A stretch of 64,000 nt of DNA. Source: JAAZPG01 sp012797375 (GTDB lineage Bacteria; Acidobacteriota; Aminicenantia; Aminicenantales; UBA4085). Every line of letters starts with the position of its first letter. The stretch's first letter is position 1. The notes under the pieces are model-generated. The model worked only from the letters and a program-made list of their open reading frames with translations. It did not search any database and was not told the origin of the DNA. The translations under genes were made by a program, and so were the position numbers. Shown piece after piece: positions 16,122 to 24,636 of the stretch. The stretch covers positions 43,742 to 107,741 of the forward strand of contig CALMMC010000125.1 of the NCBI GenBank assembly GCA_937868205.1. Reading direction: 5' to 3'.

Positions 16122-16882
16122 TCCGTCCTCCGGGCCACGAAAAATTCATAGCCGAGCTCGGTCGAGCATTTTTCAAAGCCTTCGATTTCGGCCTGAGCCG
16201 CGTCGAGGACCTCCCGGGCGGCGGCCTTGTCTCGGCATGTCTCCCGCAATTCGCGGATGCGGGCCCGCATGGGGCCGTAATACGAATCGATCCAGGAGGA
16301 GGCCGGCAGGGTGAAATGGCCGTCCACCTCGTACCCGCACGCCTCGAACAGGGCGAGGTTGTCCTTGACATCCTTCATGTCCGCGTAGTCCCAGGCCCAT
16401 TTCACGGCCTCGTCCGACCGGTCGTCCGTCAGCCAGACCAGCTCGGTCAGGCCGATCGAGCCGCCCGCTTTCAACAAGGGCCGGCAAGCCCGAAGTCCCT
16501 CGGCGAAGCCCATTTGGTAGAGGGCGCCCTCGGACCAGATCACATCGAACGTCCCGGGGGCGAAATCCATCGTCTTCATATCCTGGAGGACGGTCTTGAT
16601 GCGCGCCGAAAGACCGAGCGCCCGGGCATCGGCCTCGACCCTCTCCAAGAACGGCCGGTGGTTGTCCAAGGCAATGATTCGTCCGCCGGAAATCCGGGCC
16701 AGGACCAGGGTTTGTTTTCCCGGGCCGCAGCCGATGTCCAGAATCATCGGTTTTTCCGGAACGCCGTTCATCATCCGGAAGGCTTTTTCCGTCGAGGCGT
16801 CGTCGCCCGGGCCGGCCCGGGGGAGGGCTCCATAGACCTCGAAAAAATAAGCCGTTTTGTCTTCCATCGGCTTATCATACAT
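16118..16882 (-). CDS. Class I SAM-dependent methyltransferase
   Basis: The 254-residue protein has a Rossmann methyltransferase core: motif I ILDIGCGPGKQTLVLA (around residues 48-63), the acidic strand end IIALDNH, and FDVIWSEGALYQMGF as motif IV. A C-terminal ~80-residue helical part follows that I do not recognise. The ATG at 16882 follows GGAGG at good spacing; an ATG five codons later is possible. The CDF exporter follows with a 4-base overlap. Small-molecule substrates are likely, but none can be named. Confidence 0.82.
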   Translation of the reverse strand: MYDKPMEDKTAYFFEVYGALPRAGPGDDASTEKAFRMMNGVPEKPMILDIGCGPGKQTLVLARISGGRIIALDNHRPFLERVEADARALGLSARIKTVLQDMKTMDFAPGTFDVIWSEGALYQMGFAEGLRACRPLLKAGGSIGLTELVWLTDDRSDEAVKWAWDYADMKDVKDNLALFEACGYEVDGHFTLPASSWIDSYYGPMRARIRELRETCRDKAAAREVLDAAQAEIEGFEKCSTELGYEFFVARRTE

Positions 16883-17066
16883 TATTTGGCGCCTCCGGCC
16901 ATCATCCGGGCCCGCCGCGGTCCCCAGGGTCAGCCCCCTTCTCGGGCTTTTGCAGGATCGACGGACGCCGCATCTCGCGACGGCTCAAGCTGATCCATTC
17001 CTCCAAGTCCGCCTCCATCCCGAAGGGGACATTTTCGCTTTGCTATCACATGCCCGCCGCCGTTCA

Positions 17067-17095
17067 TTGTCCGGACCGTTCCGATATGGTAAAAT
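17067..17095 (+). promoter_or_regulatory. Promoter of the GapN-like / PPDK-like operon
   Basis: TTGTCC (17067-17072), 17-base spacer, TAAAAT (17090-17095), in a locally AT-richer stretch. The leader to the GTG at 17155 is about 50 nt and contains GGGAGAAG. Confidence 0.55.
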
Positions 17096-17154
17096 ATTGT
17101 CTTCTATTTCATCTCATCGTCCTCGCCGGGGGATGATCCGGGAGAAGAAATCCC

Positions 17155-18837
17155 GTGGAACGCGTGTCGGTCTCTTGTTCTCGCCCTGTCTCCGGCGCAG
17201 CCTGTCGCCTCGGATCAGCCCCGGCCGATTTAACCGCTCTTTTCGTCCGGAAAGAGGACATTCCCCGTGAATTCCGGATGGAGAAACCGATCGAGCCGGA
17301 CCGGGTGTTCCTGGGCGGCGATCTGCAACCCTGGAAAGGGCGCCGTCTTGACGTCTACTCCCCCATCGATGTCCGAACCCAGGAGGGATTTTCCCCCCTG
17401 CGGCTGGGCTCCCTTCCCCGGATGACGGGCCGCGACGCCCTCCGCGCCCTGGCCGCCGCCCGGAAGGCTTTTTGCGGCGGACGCGGGGCTTGGCCCTCCC
17501 TGACTCTCGCCGGCCGCATCCGCCGCCTCGAGGACTTCAGCGCCCGGCTGGCCGGCCTCAAGGAGCCGGTCGTCCGGACATTAATGTGGGAAATCGCCAA
17601 ACCCCGGGTCGAGCTCGAGGCCGAGTTCGACCGGACGATCGAATTGATCGGCCGATTGATTCAAGCCGCGGTCAAACGGGACCGGGCCTCGCGGTCCCTG
17701 ATCCGGCAAAAGGGCATCATCGGCCTCGTCTGCGACGAGCCGCGGGGCGTCGCCCTGTGCGCCGGGCCGTATAATTATCCTCTGTTCGAGACGTTTGGGC
17801 TCGTTGTGCCCGCCCTCCTGGCCGGCAACACGGTGATCATCAAGCCTCCCCGCTTCGGCGTCTTGTTTTTCGATTTCCTTCTCGAGCCTCTCGCGTCCTG
17901 CTTCCCTCCGGGCACGGTCCACGTCCTTTCGGGAGACGGGCCGGCCGTTCTCGATCCCCTCTTGAAAATCGGCGGGATCGACGTCTTCGCCTTCATCGGT
18001 TCCAAGGCGGTGGCCGACCGGCTGACCAGCCTGCATCCGAAGCGGACGCGCCTGCGGGTCCTCCTCGGCCTGGGCGCCAAGAACGCGGCCGTGATCCTGC
18101 CCGACGCCGACCTGGAGACGGCCGTCGGCGAGTGCCTGCTGGGCGCCCTGGCCTTCAACGGCCAACGCTGCGCGGCCCTGAAGATTCTCTTCGTCCACGA
18201 GGCGGTCCGGAAGCCGTTCCTCGACCGCCTTGCTGCGGAAACGGCCAAAATCAGAATCGGCATGCCCTGGGCGAAAGGCGTCCGCATCACCCCCCTGGCC
18301 GACCCTGTCCGGATGTCCTATCTCCGGTCGCTCATCGACGACGCCGCCGGCCGCGGGGCGGACGTCATCAACGAAAACGGCGGCCGGTCCGCGGGCTCGC
18401 TCCTCTGTCCCGCCGTCCTTCAACCGGTCACGCCCCGGATGCGGATCTATCGCGAGGAGCAGTTCGGGCCGCTCGTTCCGATCGTCGATTTCCGCCGGAT
18501 GGAGGAGCCGGTCGACTACCTCCGGGCGTCCTCCTTCGGTCAACAGGCGAGCGTCTTCGGGACCGACGTCCGGACGCTCGGTCCGCTCATCGACGCCGCC
18601 CGCGCCCAGGTCGCCCGGGTCAACCTCAACGCCAAGTGCCAACGCGGGCCGGATGTCTTTCCCTTCACCGGGAAGAAAGATTCGGCCCGGGGGGATTTCT
18701 CGGTTTCGGAAATTTTTGGATTCTTCGCCGACCGGACCGTCGTCGCCGCCAGGGACGACGGCCGAGGGGCGGCCCTCCTCAAGCGGTATCGGGCGGTCTC
18801 CGGGCGGAGCGGATCCGGAGAAAGGATCGTCTCATGA
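17155..18837 (+). CDS. GapN-like aldehyde dehydrogenase (NADP-GAPDH type), catalytic Glu replaced
   Basis: The 560-residue product resembles the long form of non-phosphorylating NADP-dependent glyceraldehyde-3-phosphate dehydrogenases. It shows DIPREFRMEKPIEP near the N-terminus, CAGPYNYPLFETFG, the nucleophile Cys339 in FNGQRCAALK, and CQRGPDVFPFTGKKDSARG near the C-terminus. The GTG at 17155 keeps the N-terminal extension that the long form has; an ATG at 17278 is an alternative. The position normally held by the general-base Glu (34 residues before the Cys) is Gly305 in LLGLGAKN. This may be a subfamily trait or mean altered chemistry. It is coupled by ATGA to the PPDK-like gene. It probably acts on a phosphorylated aldehyde in central carbon metabolism. 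Confidence 0.8.
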   Translation: MERVSVSCSRPVSGAACRLGSAPADLTALFVRKEDIPREFRMEKPIEPDRVFLGGDLQPWKGRRLDVYSPIDVRTQEGFSPLRLGSLPRMTGRDALRALAAARKAFCGGRGAWPSLTLAGRIRRLEDFSARLAGLKEPVVRTLMWEIAKPRVELEAEFDRTIELIGRLIQAAVKRDRASRSLIRQKGIIGLVCDEPRGVALCAGPYNYPLFETFGLVVPALLAGNTVIIKPPRFGVLFFDFLLEPLASCFPPGTVHVLSGDGPAVLDPLLKIGGIDVFAFIGSKAVADRLTSLHPKRTRLRVLLGLGAKNAAVILPDADLETAVGECLLGALAFNGQRCAALKILFVHEAVRKPFLDRLAAETAKIRIGMPWAKGVRITPLADPVRMSYLRSLIDDAAGRGADVINENGGRSAGSLLCPAVLQPVTPRMRIYREEQFGPLVPIVDFRRMEEPVDYLRASSFGQQASVFGTDVRTLGPLIDAARAQVARVNLNAKCQRGPDVFPFTGKKDSARGDFSVSEIFGFFADRTVVAARDDGRGAALLKRYRAVSGRSGSGERIVS

Positions 18838-21800
18838 GCCCGACGAACGCCCATTCCCTCCGGACGGGCGGGTCCGACCCCGTTCTCCCCCCTCCGGCCC
18901 GGACGCTGATCGAGCTGGTCCGGGAATCCTACGGAACGCACCTCCGCATCCGCAATTTTTTGGAGGATTACCACCGGACCGGGCGGAAAGAGGCCGCCCG
19001 GGCCGAGGACTGGCGGCGGATCAGCCTCGAGGATTTTCACGTTTTCGACGCCCATCCCCGGGGGCGGGAAGCCCATGAAATCGTCGTCGACCTGTTTTTC
19101 GAGATGATCGAGCCGTCGCAAGAAGAGGACGTCCGGGAGAAAAGCCTCGCCGGGTTGTTCGAGTATCTCCGCAAGATCATGAACGACAGCGGGCCGAACC
19201 TCGACCGCAATCTTCCCCTCGTCGACCGGGCTTTCAACCGGGTTCTTTCCGCCGTTCCGGACGGAGACGGCCTCCTGAAAAAGTCGGCCCGGGACATGAA
19301 GCTGATCCTGGGAACCTGCCTCGAGAGGAACCTTCCCCTTTCGCACGGAGCGTATCAAAGCTTGGCCGGCCGGGCGTTCCGGTCGTCCTTCGATTACTGG
19401 CTCGCCCAACCCGATCCGGAGGAAGGATTCATTCCCTTCAAGGCCGAGGACGGAGACGGAGCGGACCGGGATCTTTATTTGAGCCTGGTCGAGCCGCTGA
19501 GCCGGAAACGGCTCCGGGAATGGAAAAGCCTGGTCGACGCCTGCGACGGCGGCTCGGAGCCCGGCGACTGGGCCGGGTTTTCCGGCCTCCTCGAATGGCC
19601 GGATTACTACCAAATCGCCAAGGGGTATTTGAAAATCGCCGACGAAATCGAGAAAGCGTCCTTCTCGGACGGCCGCCGGCACGAAATCCGACTCCTGTAC
19701 CTTTTCCGGATCATTTCCGTCCCCGGATTCCGGGACATCCACCGCGAAGCCCTGATCGAGATCAACCGTTCCCTGGGCCGGGTGTTCGCCGGTCTTCCTC
19801 CCGACAAGCGGGAGCCGATGATCTCCCTGCTGTTCCAGACGTTCCGGGAGAGCGCCGCCCGGGCCGCGTATCCCGACACCATGATGAGCTGCCTCAGCAC
19901 GGCGGCCCGGGAAGTCTTCAAGCTCGACCGCCATCCCGAGGTCAAGGTCCTGCTCGACGAGATCATCCGGTTCGGTTTCGTCGGCCCCGGCATCCGCGGG
20001 GCGACCACCGACTGGGAAGTGAAATTCAACCCTCTCCACGTCAAGAACATCCGGGCCTGGATCGAAATCATCGCCCTCAAGCCCCGCTGGACCAAGCCTC
20101 TGCTGTCGGCCTTGATCGCCCATCTGAAAATCGGCGGGGTCTTCGTCCGCGACGCCGACCTCCTCCAGAAGGACATTTCCGCCCTTCTCAACGCCGACAT
20201 CACCCCGGCCCACAACCTGGTTCTTCAATTGGCCCGCCTCTTCCCGGTGTATTTCAACGACATCAACGCCGGCGGCGAGCTCCGGGATAATACGACCCGC
20301 CTGGACGCCCTCTGCTTTCGGGAGGATCCGCTCATCCACTTCATCCGGAAACAGACTCACGTGGAGTGCAACAGCACGCTTGTCCCCTTCTGCGAAGCCG
20401 TCCTGGAATATTGGGCGGCGGGCCGAAAGGAAGGAATGAAGCCGTTCCTCCCGGCGGAGATCTACGACGCGCTCCAGCCCTCCGGGCCATTCTACGACGG
20501 CCTTCACCGGGTGATGGCCGGAGTGTCGCGGGAGGCCGGCGGCGATCTCCGGGAAACGCTCGCCTGGGACCAGATGAAAATCCTCAAAACCGTCCGGGAA
20601 ATCCCGGACGTTCCCGAGCCGGACAAGGAGAAGGCGGCCCTGTTCCTCCGTCTCTATCAGCTCCTCCACCGCAAGTATTTCGTCCAGCATCAGGACGTCC
20701 TCAAGGATCTCGACGCCTCCTTCTTGTTCGACCGCCGGAAAATCGACATTTTGAAGCGGGCCTTGGCCCGGCAAACGCCCGGCCCGGCCCTGGCGGTTCT
20801 CCTGGAATTCCTCGAGATCCTGAAGGACCGCTTCCTCTCCCCCAAAAAGACCGAGGCGCTGGAGGATCTCTACGAAAAGCGGCACATCGCCGTCGGGATC
20901 CCGTCCGTCTACGGCACCTACCGCGAGGAGAAATTCGACGCCCTCCGTCTCTACCTCAAGCTCCAAAGCCTGGCCGACGTCCAGCTCGAGCACGCCCTCG
21001 CCCCGGTGAATCTCCGCTTCATCACCCGGAGCACGCTGGTCGAAATCCACCGCTTCCTCGTGATCTTTCTGAAGGTCCTCGCCTTGGAGGGGATCGCGAC
21101 CGAGGGCCTGACGTCCAAGGTCCGTCTCCTCGAAGGAGCCCTCAAGGCTCCGCGGTTCAGCATGGCCCAATACACCGACATCTTCCAATTCATCTCCAAG
21201 GGCGTCCAAGACGTCATCCACGTTTATTTCATCGACGCCCACCGGGCCCGACTGCCGCTCGTCATCCGTCAGGTCCTGGCCGCTCTCCCCCAAGAGGAAC
21301 GCCCCAGTCCGGACAAGGAAGAGGAGGAGATCTACATCCGGACCGAAAACTTCATCCGCTCGCTGATCGCCTCGTCCTTCGGCCTGCAGACGATCGACAA
21401 TTTCGTCAGCACCATCCTCCGGACGCTCTGCGCCGAGGAGGAGAAATTCAAGGACCAAGCGCATCTCCGCAACGTCCTGATGAGCTACGATCCCGGGGCC
21501 GCCGTCGTCCCGATCGGGGAAAAAATGGGTCCCCGGGACGACCAAATCCTCCTCGGAAACAAGGGATATTTCCTGAAAAAATTGCACTCCTTCGGATTTC
21601 CCGTCCCCCCGGGATTCATCCTGACGACGGAAGTCTTCCGCTGCAAAGAAGCCATCCGGAGCGACCGGAACATCGGCCGGGACCTCGACCAGCGCATCGA
21701 CCGGCAATTAAGAATTCTCGAACAGACCGCCCGCAAGAAGCTGGGGGATCCCCATAATCCTCTCCTTCTTTCGGTCCGGAGCGGATCGGCGATCTCCGCT

Positions 21801-23033
21801 CCCGGGATGATGACGTCGTTTCTCAATGTGGGCCTCAACGATCAAATCGCCGAGGCTCTGGCCGCCCGCCCCAGGTACGCCTGGGCCGCCTGGGACTGTT
21901 ACCGCCGGTTTCTCCAGTTCTGGGGCATGTCGGAGGGCATGGACCGGGACTTCTTCGACGACACCATCGACCAGTTCAAGGCCGATCTCGGGATCGTCAA
22001 GAAATTCGATTTCACGCCGGAACAGATGCGGGACATCGCCTTCGCCTACCGGAAGGGTCTGAGCCAAAGCGGAATCACCCTCCCGGATAATCCCCGGGAG
22101 CAATTGGACAAGGCCTTTTTCAAGGTGATCGAATCCTGGGATTCTCCCCGGGCCGAGATCTACCGGGCGGAGATGAACATCTCCAGCGACTGGGGCACGG
22201 CCGTCATCGTCCAGGCCATGGTGTACGGCAACTTAAACAGCGATTCCGGGACGGGGGTCATCTTCACCCGGGAACCCAAGGGGCTGACGAGCTCCGTTTC
22301 CCTGTTCGGCGACTTCACCCACGGCGCCCAAGGGGACGATATCGTCACCGGCTTGGTTGAAACCTACCCCATTTCCGAAACGCAGCGAATCAGCGAAGGA
22401 CGGGACGAGCCGATCTCCCTGGAATCCCAGTTTCCGGCGGTCTACGGCGAGCTCAAGCGCCTGGCCGAAACCCTGGTCTATGAAAAGGGATTCGAGCACC
22501 AGGAGATCGAATTCACCTTCGAAAGCGCGACGAAAGAGGGGCTCTACATCCTTCAGACGCGCGATCTGCCGCCGCCGGAACCCGCCCGGGTGAAGGTCTT
22601 CACCCGGACCGAAAAGCTCGAAAAATCCCGCCTCGGCAACGGAATCGGCATCAGCGGGGGGGCCTTGTGCGGCCGGGCCGTTTTCTCGGAGGCCGACATC
22701 GAGGAATTCAGCCGACAGGATCCAAACGTCCCCCTGATCTTGATCCGGCCGGACACGGTTCCCGACGACATCGGCCTGCTGCGGGGAGTCGAAGGCCTCC
22801 TGACGGCCAAAGGCGGCAGCACCTCGCACGCCGCGGTGATTATCCCCCAGCTCAAGAAAGTCGGCGTTGTCGGGCTCCGGAGCCTGAAGGTCGATGAAAA
22901 AAGCGGAACGGGGACGATCCACGACGCCGTCATCCGCCGCGGCGATTTCCTCAGCCTGGACGGCTGGAGCGGAGCCGTCTATCGCGGCCGCCACCGGATC
23001 GAACCGGAGCCGGCCGTTCCGGCCAAGGTCTGA
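18834..23033 (+). CDS. PPDK-like ATP-grasp/phosphohistidine protein without PEP-binding barrel
   Basis: The ATG at 18834 overlaps the previous stop (ATGA) and has GGAGAAAGG upstream. The 1399-residue product has three parts. Residues ~1-890 are mostly helical, without recognised motifs. Residues ~890-1275 match the pyruvate phosphate dikinase ATP-grasp domain (LLGNKGYFLKKL, FPVPPGFILTTE, SVRSGSAISAPGMM, SDWGTAVIVQAMVYGN, HGAQGDDIVTG, ILQTRD). Residues ~1290-1390 are the swivelling phospho-His domain with His1332 in GGSTSHAA. The protein ends there; the PEP/pyruvate TIM barrel is absent. It should autophosphorylate His with ATP, but the acceptor is unknown: water, a sugar or a partner protein are possible. 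Confidence 0.85.
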   Translation: MSPTNAHSLRTGGSDPVLPPPARTLIELVRESYGTHLRIRNFLEDYHRTGRKEAARAEDWRRISLEDFHVFDAHPRGREAHEIVVDLFFEMIEPSQEEDVREKSLAGLFEYLRKIMNDSGPNLDRNLPLVDRAFNRVLSAVPDGDGLLKKSARDMKLILGTCLERNLPLSHGAYQSLAGRAFRSSFDYWLAQPDPEEGFIPFKAEDGDGADRDLYLSLVEPLSRKRLREWKSLVDACDGGSEPGDWAGFSGLLEWPDYYQIAKGYLKIADEIEKASFSDGRRHEIRLLYLFRIISVPGFRDIHREALIEINRSLGRVFAGLPPDKREPMISLLFQTFRESAARAAYPDTMMSCLSTAAREVFKLDRHPEVKVLLDEIIRFGFVGPGIRGATTDWEVKFNPLHVKNIRAWIEIIALKPRWTKPLLSALIAHLKIGGVFVRDADLLQKDISALLNADITPAHNLVLQLARLFPVYFNDINAGGELRDNTTRLDALCFREDPLIHFIRKQTHVECNSTLVPFCEAVLEYWAAGRKEGMKPFLPAEIYDALQPSGPFYDGLHRVMAGVSREAGGDLRETLAWDQMKILKTVREIPDVPEPDKEKAALFLRLYQLLHRKYFVQHQDVLKDLDASFLFDRRKIDILKRALARQTPGPALAVLLEFLEILKDRFLSPKKTEALEDLYEKRHIAVGIPSVYGTYREEKFDALRLYLKLQSLADVQLEHALAPVNLRFITRSTLVEIHRFLVIFLKVLALEGIATEGLTSKVRLLEGALKAPRFSMAQYTDIFQFISKGVQDVIHVYFIDAHRARLPLVIRQVLAALPQEERPSPDKEEEEIYIRTENFIRSLIASSFGLQTIDNFVSTILRTLCAEEEKFKDQAHLRNVLMSYDPGAAVVPIGEKMGPRDDQILLGNKGYFLKKLHSFGFPVPPGFILTTEVFRCKEAIRSDRNIGRDLDQRIDRQLRILEQTARKKLGDPHNPLLLSVRSGSAISAPGMMTSFLNVGLNDQIAEALAARPRYAWAAWDCYRRFLQFWGMSEGMDRDFFDDTIDQFKADLGIVKKFDFTPEQMRDIAFAYRKGLSQSGITLPDNPREQLDKAFFKVIESWDSPRAEIYRAEMNISSDWGTAVIVQAMVYGNLNSDSGTGVIFTREPKGLTSSVSLFGDFTHGAQGDDIVTGLVETYPISETQRISEGRDEPISLESQFPAVYGELKRLAETLVYEKGFEHQEIEFTFESATKEGLYILQTRDLPPPEPARVKVFTRTEKLEKSRLGNGIGISGGALCGRAVFSEADIEEFSRQDPNVPLILIRPDTVPDDIGLLRGVEGLLTAKGGSTSHAAVIIPQLKKVGVVGLRSLKVDEKSGTGTIHDAVIRRGDFLSLDGWSGAVYRGRHRIEPEPAVPAKV

Positions 23034-23057
23034 AACGCGTTTCGGACGGAACCGGCC

Positions 23058-24329
23058 TTACTTCAATGACTGCTGGATGTGGACGGCCAGGTCGCCCATC
23101 CGGTTCGTGTAGCTCCCGTATTCATTGTCATACCAGCCGAAGACTTTGGCGTGGACGACCGGGATCTCCAGGCGCTTGACGGGAAAAGCGGCCCGGGTTT
23201 CCGGCGGTAGGGCGGAGATCTGCGACACGTCGATGTCGATGAAGGCGGTCCGGGTGTGATTGAACTGACCCTCGATGACGACCGAGGCGTCGACGCCGGC
23301 CACGTCGGCCGAGACGTTCTGCTCCTCGGAGAACACCAGGCGCCGTTCCGGGTCGCGGGCCGCGGCCTGCCGGTAGATCTCGTTGATCGCCCGGGCGTCG
23401 ATCGCCGGGACGCCGGCGTCTCCGGGATTTTGGAACGTGACGTTCAGGATGATGATCGATTCCGTCTTCATCGGGATGCGGATGGAATCGGCCATGAAGC
23501 CGATGGCTTTCACCTCGGGAACGGCCAGGGCCAGGGCCTCGGCCGCGTTGGTCGACGTCAGGATGATGTTGTCGAGGACGGAGCGCGATTTTCTCAGGTC
23601 CTTCGCCCCGGCCTTGGGGACGTTGTCCAGGACGCTCTGCGAATTCGTGGCCGCGTGGACCGTTGAGGCCGAGGCGGTCAGGATCGCCCGAGTCTTTTCG
23701 TGGTCGACGAGGGGCTTGATCATATGGGCGAGGGCGGTCGTCGTGCAGGAGGCGGCCGAGACGAGGGAATGCCGGTCCGGATCGAAAGCCCGGTGATTGA
23801 TGCCGTAGATCAGGGTCACGGCGTCCTCGGGCATGGGCAGGGCCCGGTTCTTGAGCTTGAAGGCCGCCGAGGCGAGGACGACCCGGGCGCCGCCCTGCAA
23901 ATGGCCGCGGAGCGATCCCTTGGCCGCGTCCGGTTCCGCCGTCGGATCCAGGAACTGTCCGGTGCAATCGGCCACCACATCCACGCCGTAATCGCGCCAT
24001 GGGATGTCCTTGGGATTCCGGTCCTTCCGCAGAACCGTCACCGGGATCCCGTCGATCAGAAGCTTGCCTTCCTTTTCATCGACGATCTGGATCCGGGGCT
24101 CGGCGTTGATCCCGTAAAGAAACGTATGCATGCGGCCGTAGGTTGAATCTTTTTCGATCGTCTGGACGACGGCGTCCATCCCGGCGCCGATTTCCCGGCC
24201 CTGGCTGACGACGATCTCCTTGAAATACTTCCGCCCGACATGATGCCACAGGGTGAGCTTGCCGATCCTCCCCAGGCTGTTGATGCCCAGAACCGGTTTT
24301 TTTTCCGAGAACAAAGCAGACGCCTTCAT
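23058..24329 (-). CDS. Divergent glyceraldehyde-3-phosphate dehydrogenase
   Basis: The 423-residue protein is about 90 residues longer than classical GapA. It has a NAD-binding GINSLGRIG (15-23), the nucleophile Cys195 in SAASCTTTALA, His225 in STVHAATNS, a phosphate-site segment DNIILTSTNAAEAL and YDNEYGSYTNRMGDL near the end. The nearly invariant Asn after the catalytic SCTT is Thr198, and insertions lie in the N-terminal half. Oxidising phosphorylation of G3P is likely but not certain. It has its own promoter and GAGGAG site and converges with the PPDK-like gene, leaving 24 bases between stops. A role in the same sugar-phosphate step as the GapN-like neighbour is inferred. Confidence 0.82.
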   Translation of the reverse strand: MKASALFSEKKPVLGINSLGRIGKLTLWHHVGRKYFKEIVVSQGREIGAGMDAVVQTIEKDSTYGRMHTFLYGINAEPRIQIVDEKEGKLLIDGIPVTVLRKDRNPKDIPWRDYGVDVVADCTGQFLDPTAEPDAAKGSLRGHLQGGARVVLASAAFKLKNRALPMPEDAVTLIYGINHRAFDPDRHSLVSAASCTTTALAHMIKPLVDHEKTRAILTASASTVHAATNSQSVLDNVPKAGAKDLRKSRSVLDNIILTSTNAAEALALAVPEVKAIGFMADSIRIPMKTESIIILNVTFQNPGDAGVPAIDARAINEIYRQAAARDPERRLVFSEEQNVSADVAGVDASVVIEGQFNHTRTAFIDIDVSQISALPPETRAAFPVKRLEIPVVHAKVFGWYDNEYGSYTNRMGDLAVHIQQSLK

Positions 24330-24636
24330 CGGAGACTCCTCGATTGTTTTTTTAAACGAAAGAAAACGAATTACTCCCTAATAACGAAACATCCCGCGGC
24401 CGGCGGACGCGCCGCCCGGCTGGAGGATGTTAGATGAAAACATATCATCGGGAGCGCCGGCTGTCAAGGCCGTGAACTCGTCCAGGCCGTCCGGGCTCTA
24501 TGACGAATATTGTGGCAGTCATGGGATCAAAACGGCCAGTACGGATATCGATATCGACATTGCGGAAGCCGAAGCTAACCCTTTATATCATCTTGATTTG
24601 AGTATGGACGTCTTCGGCGAAAGCCCGGAAATCTTC
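24330..24636. other. 307-bp intergenic region upstream of the GAPDH paralogue
   Basis: It holds the GAPDH leader (AT-rich near 24340-24385), a GC-rich inverted segment near 24395-24420, the promoter at 24439-24467 and about 170 bp of non-coding sequence up to the creatininase-family stop. I see no gene and no clear terminator for the latter. Confidence 0.6.
24439..24467 (-). promoter_or_regulatory. Promoter of the GAPDH paralogue
   Basis: On the minus strand TTGACA (24467-24462) is followed by 17 bases and TATGTT (24444-24439). The leader to the ATG at 24329 is about 100 nt, long enough for a regulatory structure. Confidence 0.65.

Noticed and set aside
18132..18833. Upstream in-frame extension of the PPDK-like gene by 234 codons
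   Set aside because: It overlaps the GapN-like coding sequence in another frame; the ATG at 18834 has a strong ribosome site and an ATGA junction.
18540..21707. 1055-codon open frame on the strand opposite the PPDK-like gene
   Set aside because: Composition (Asp/Glu/Gly/Arg/Pro-rich, no motif) is that of the antisense frame of a GC-rich gene; the sense gene has clear domains.
24535..24560. Short ATATCGAT-type repeated bases in the GAPDH upstream region
   Set aside because: Only two imperfect units; too short to call an operator or repeat array.
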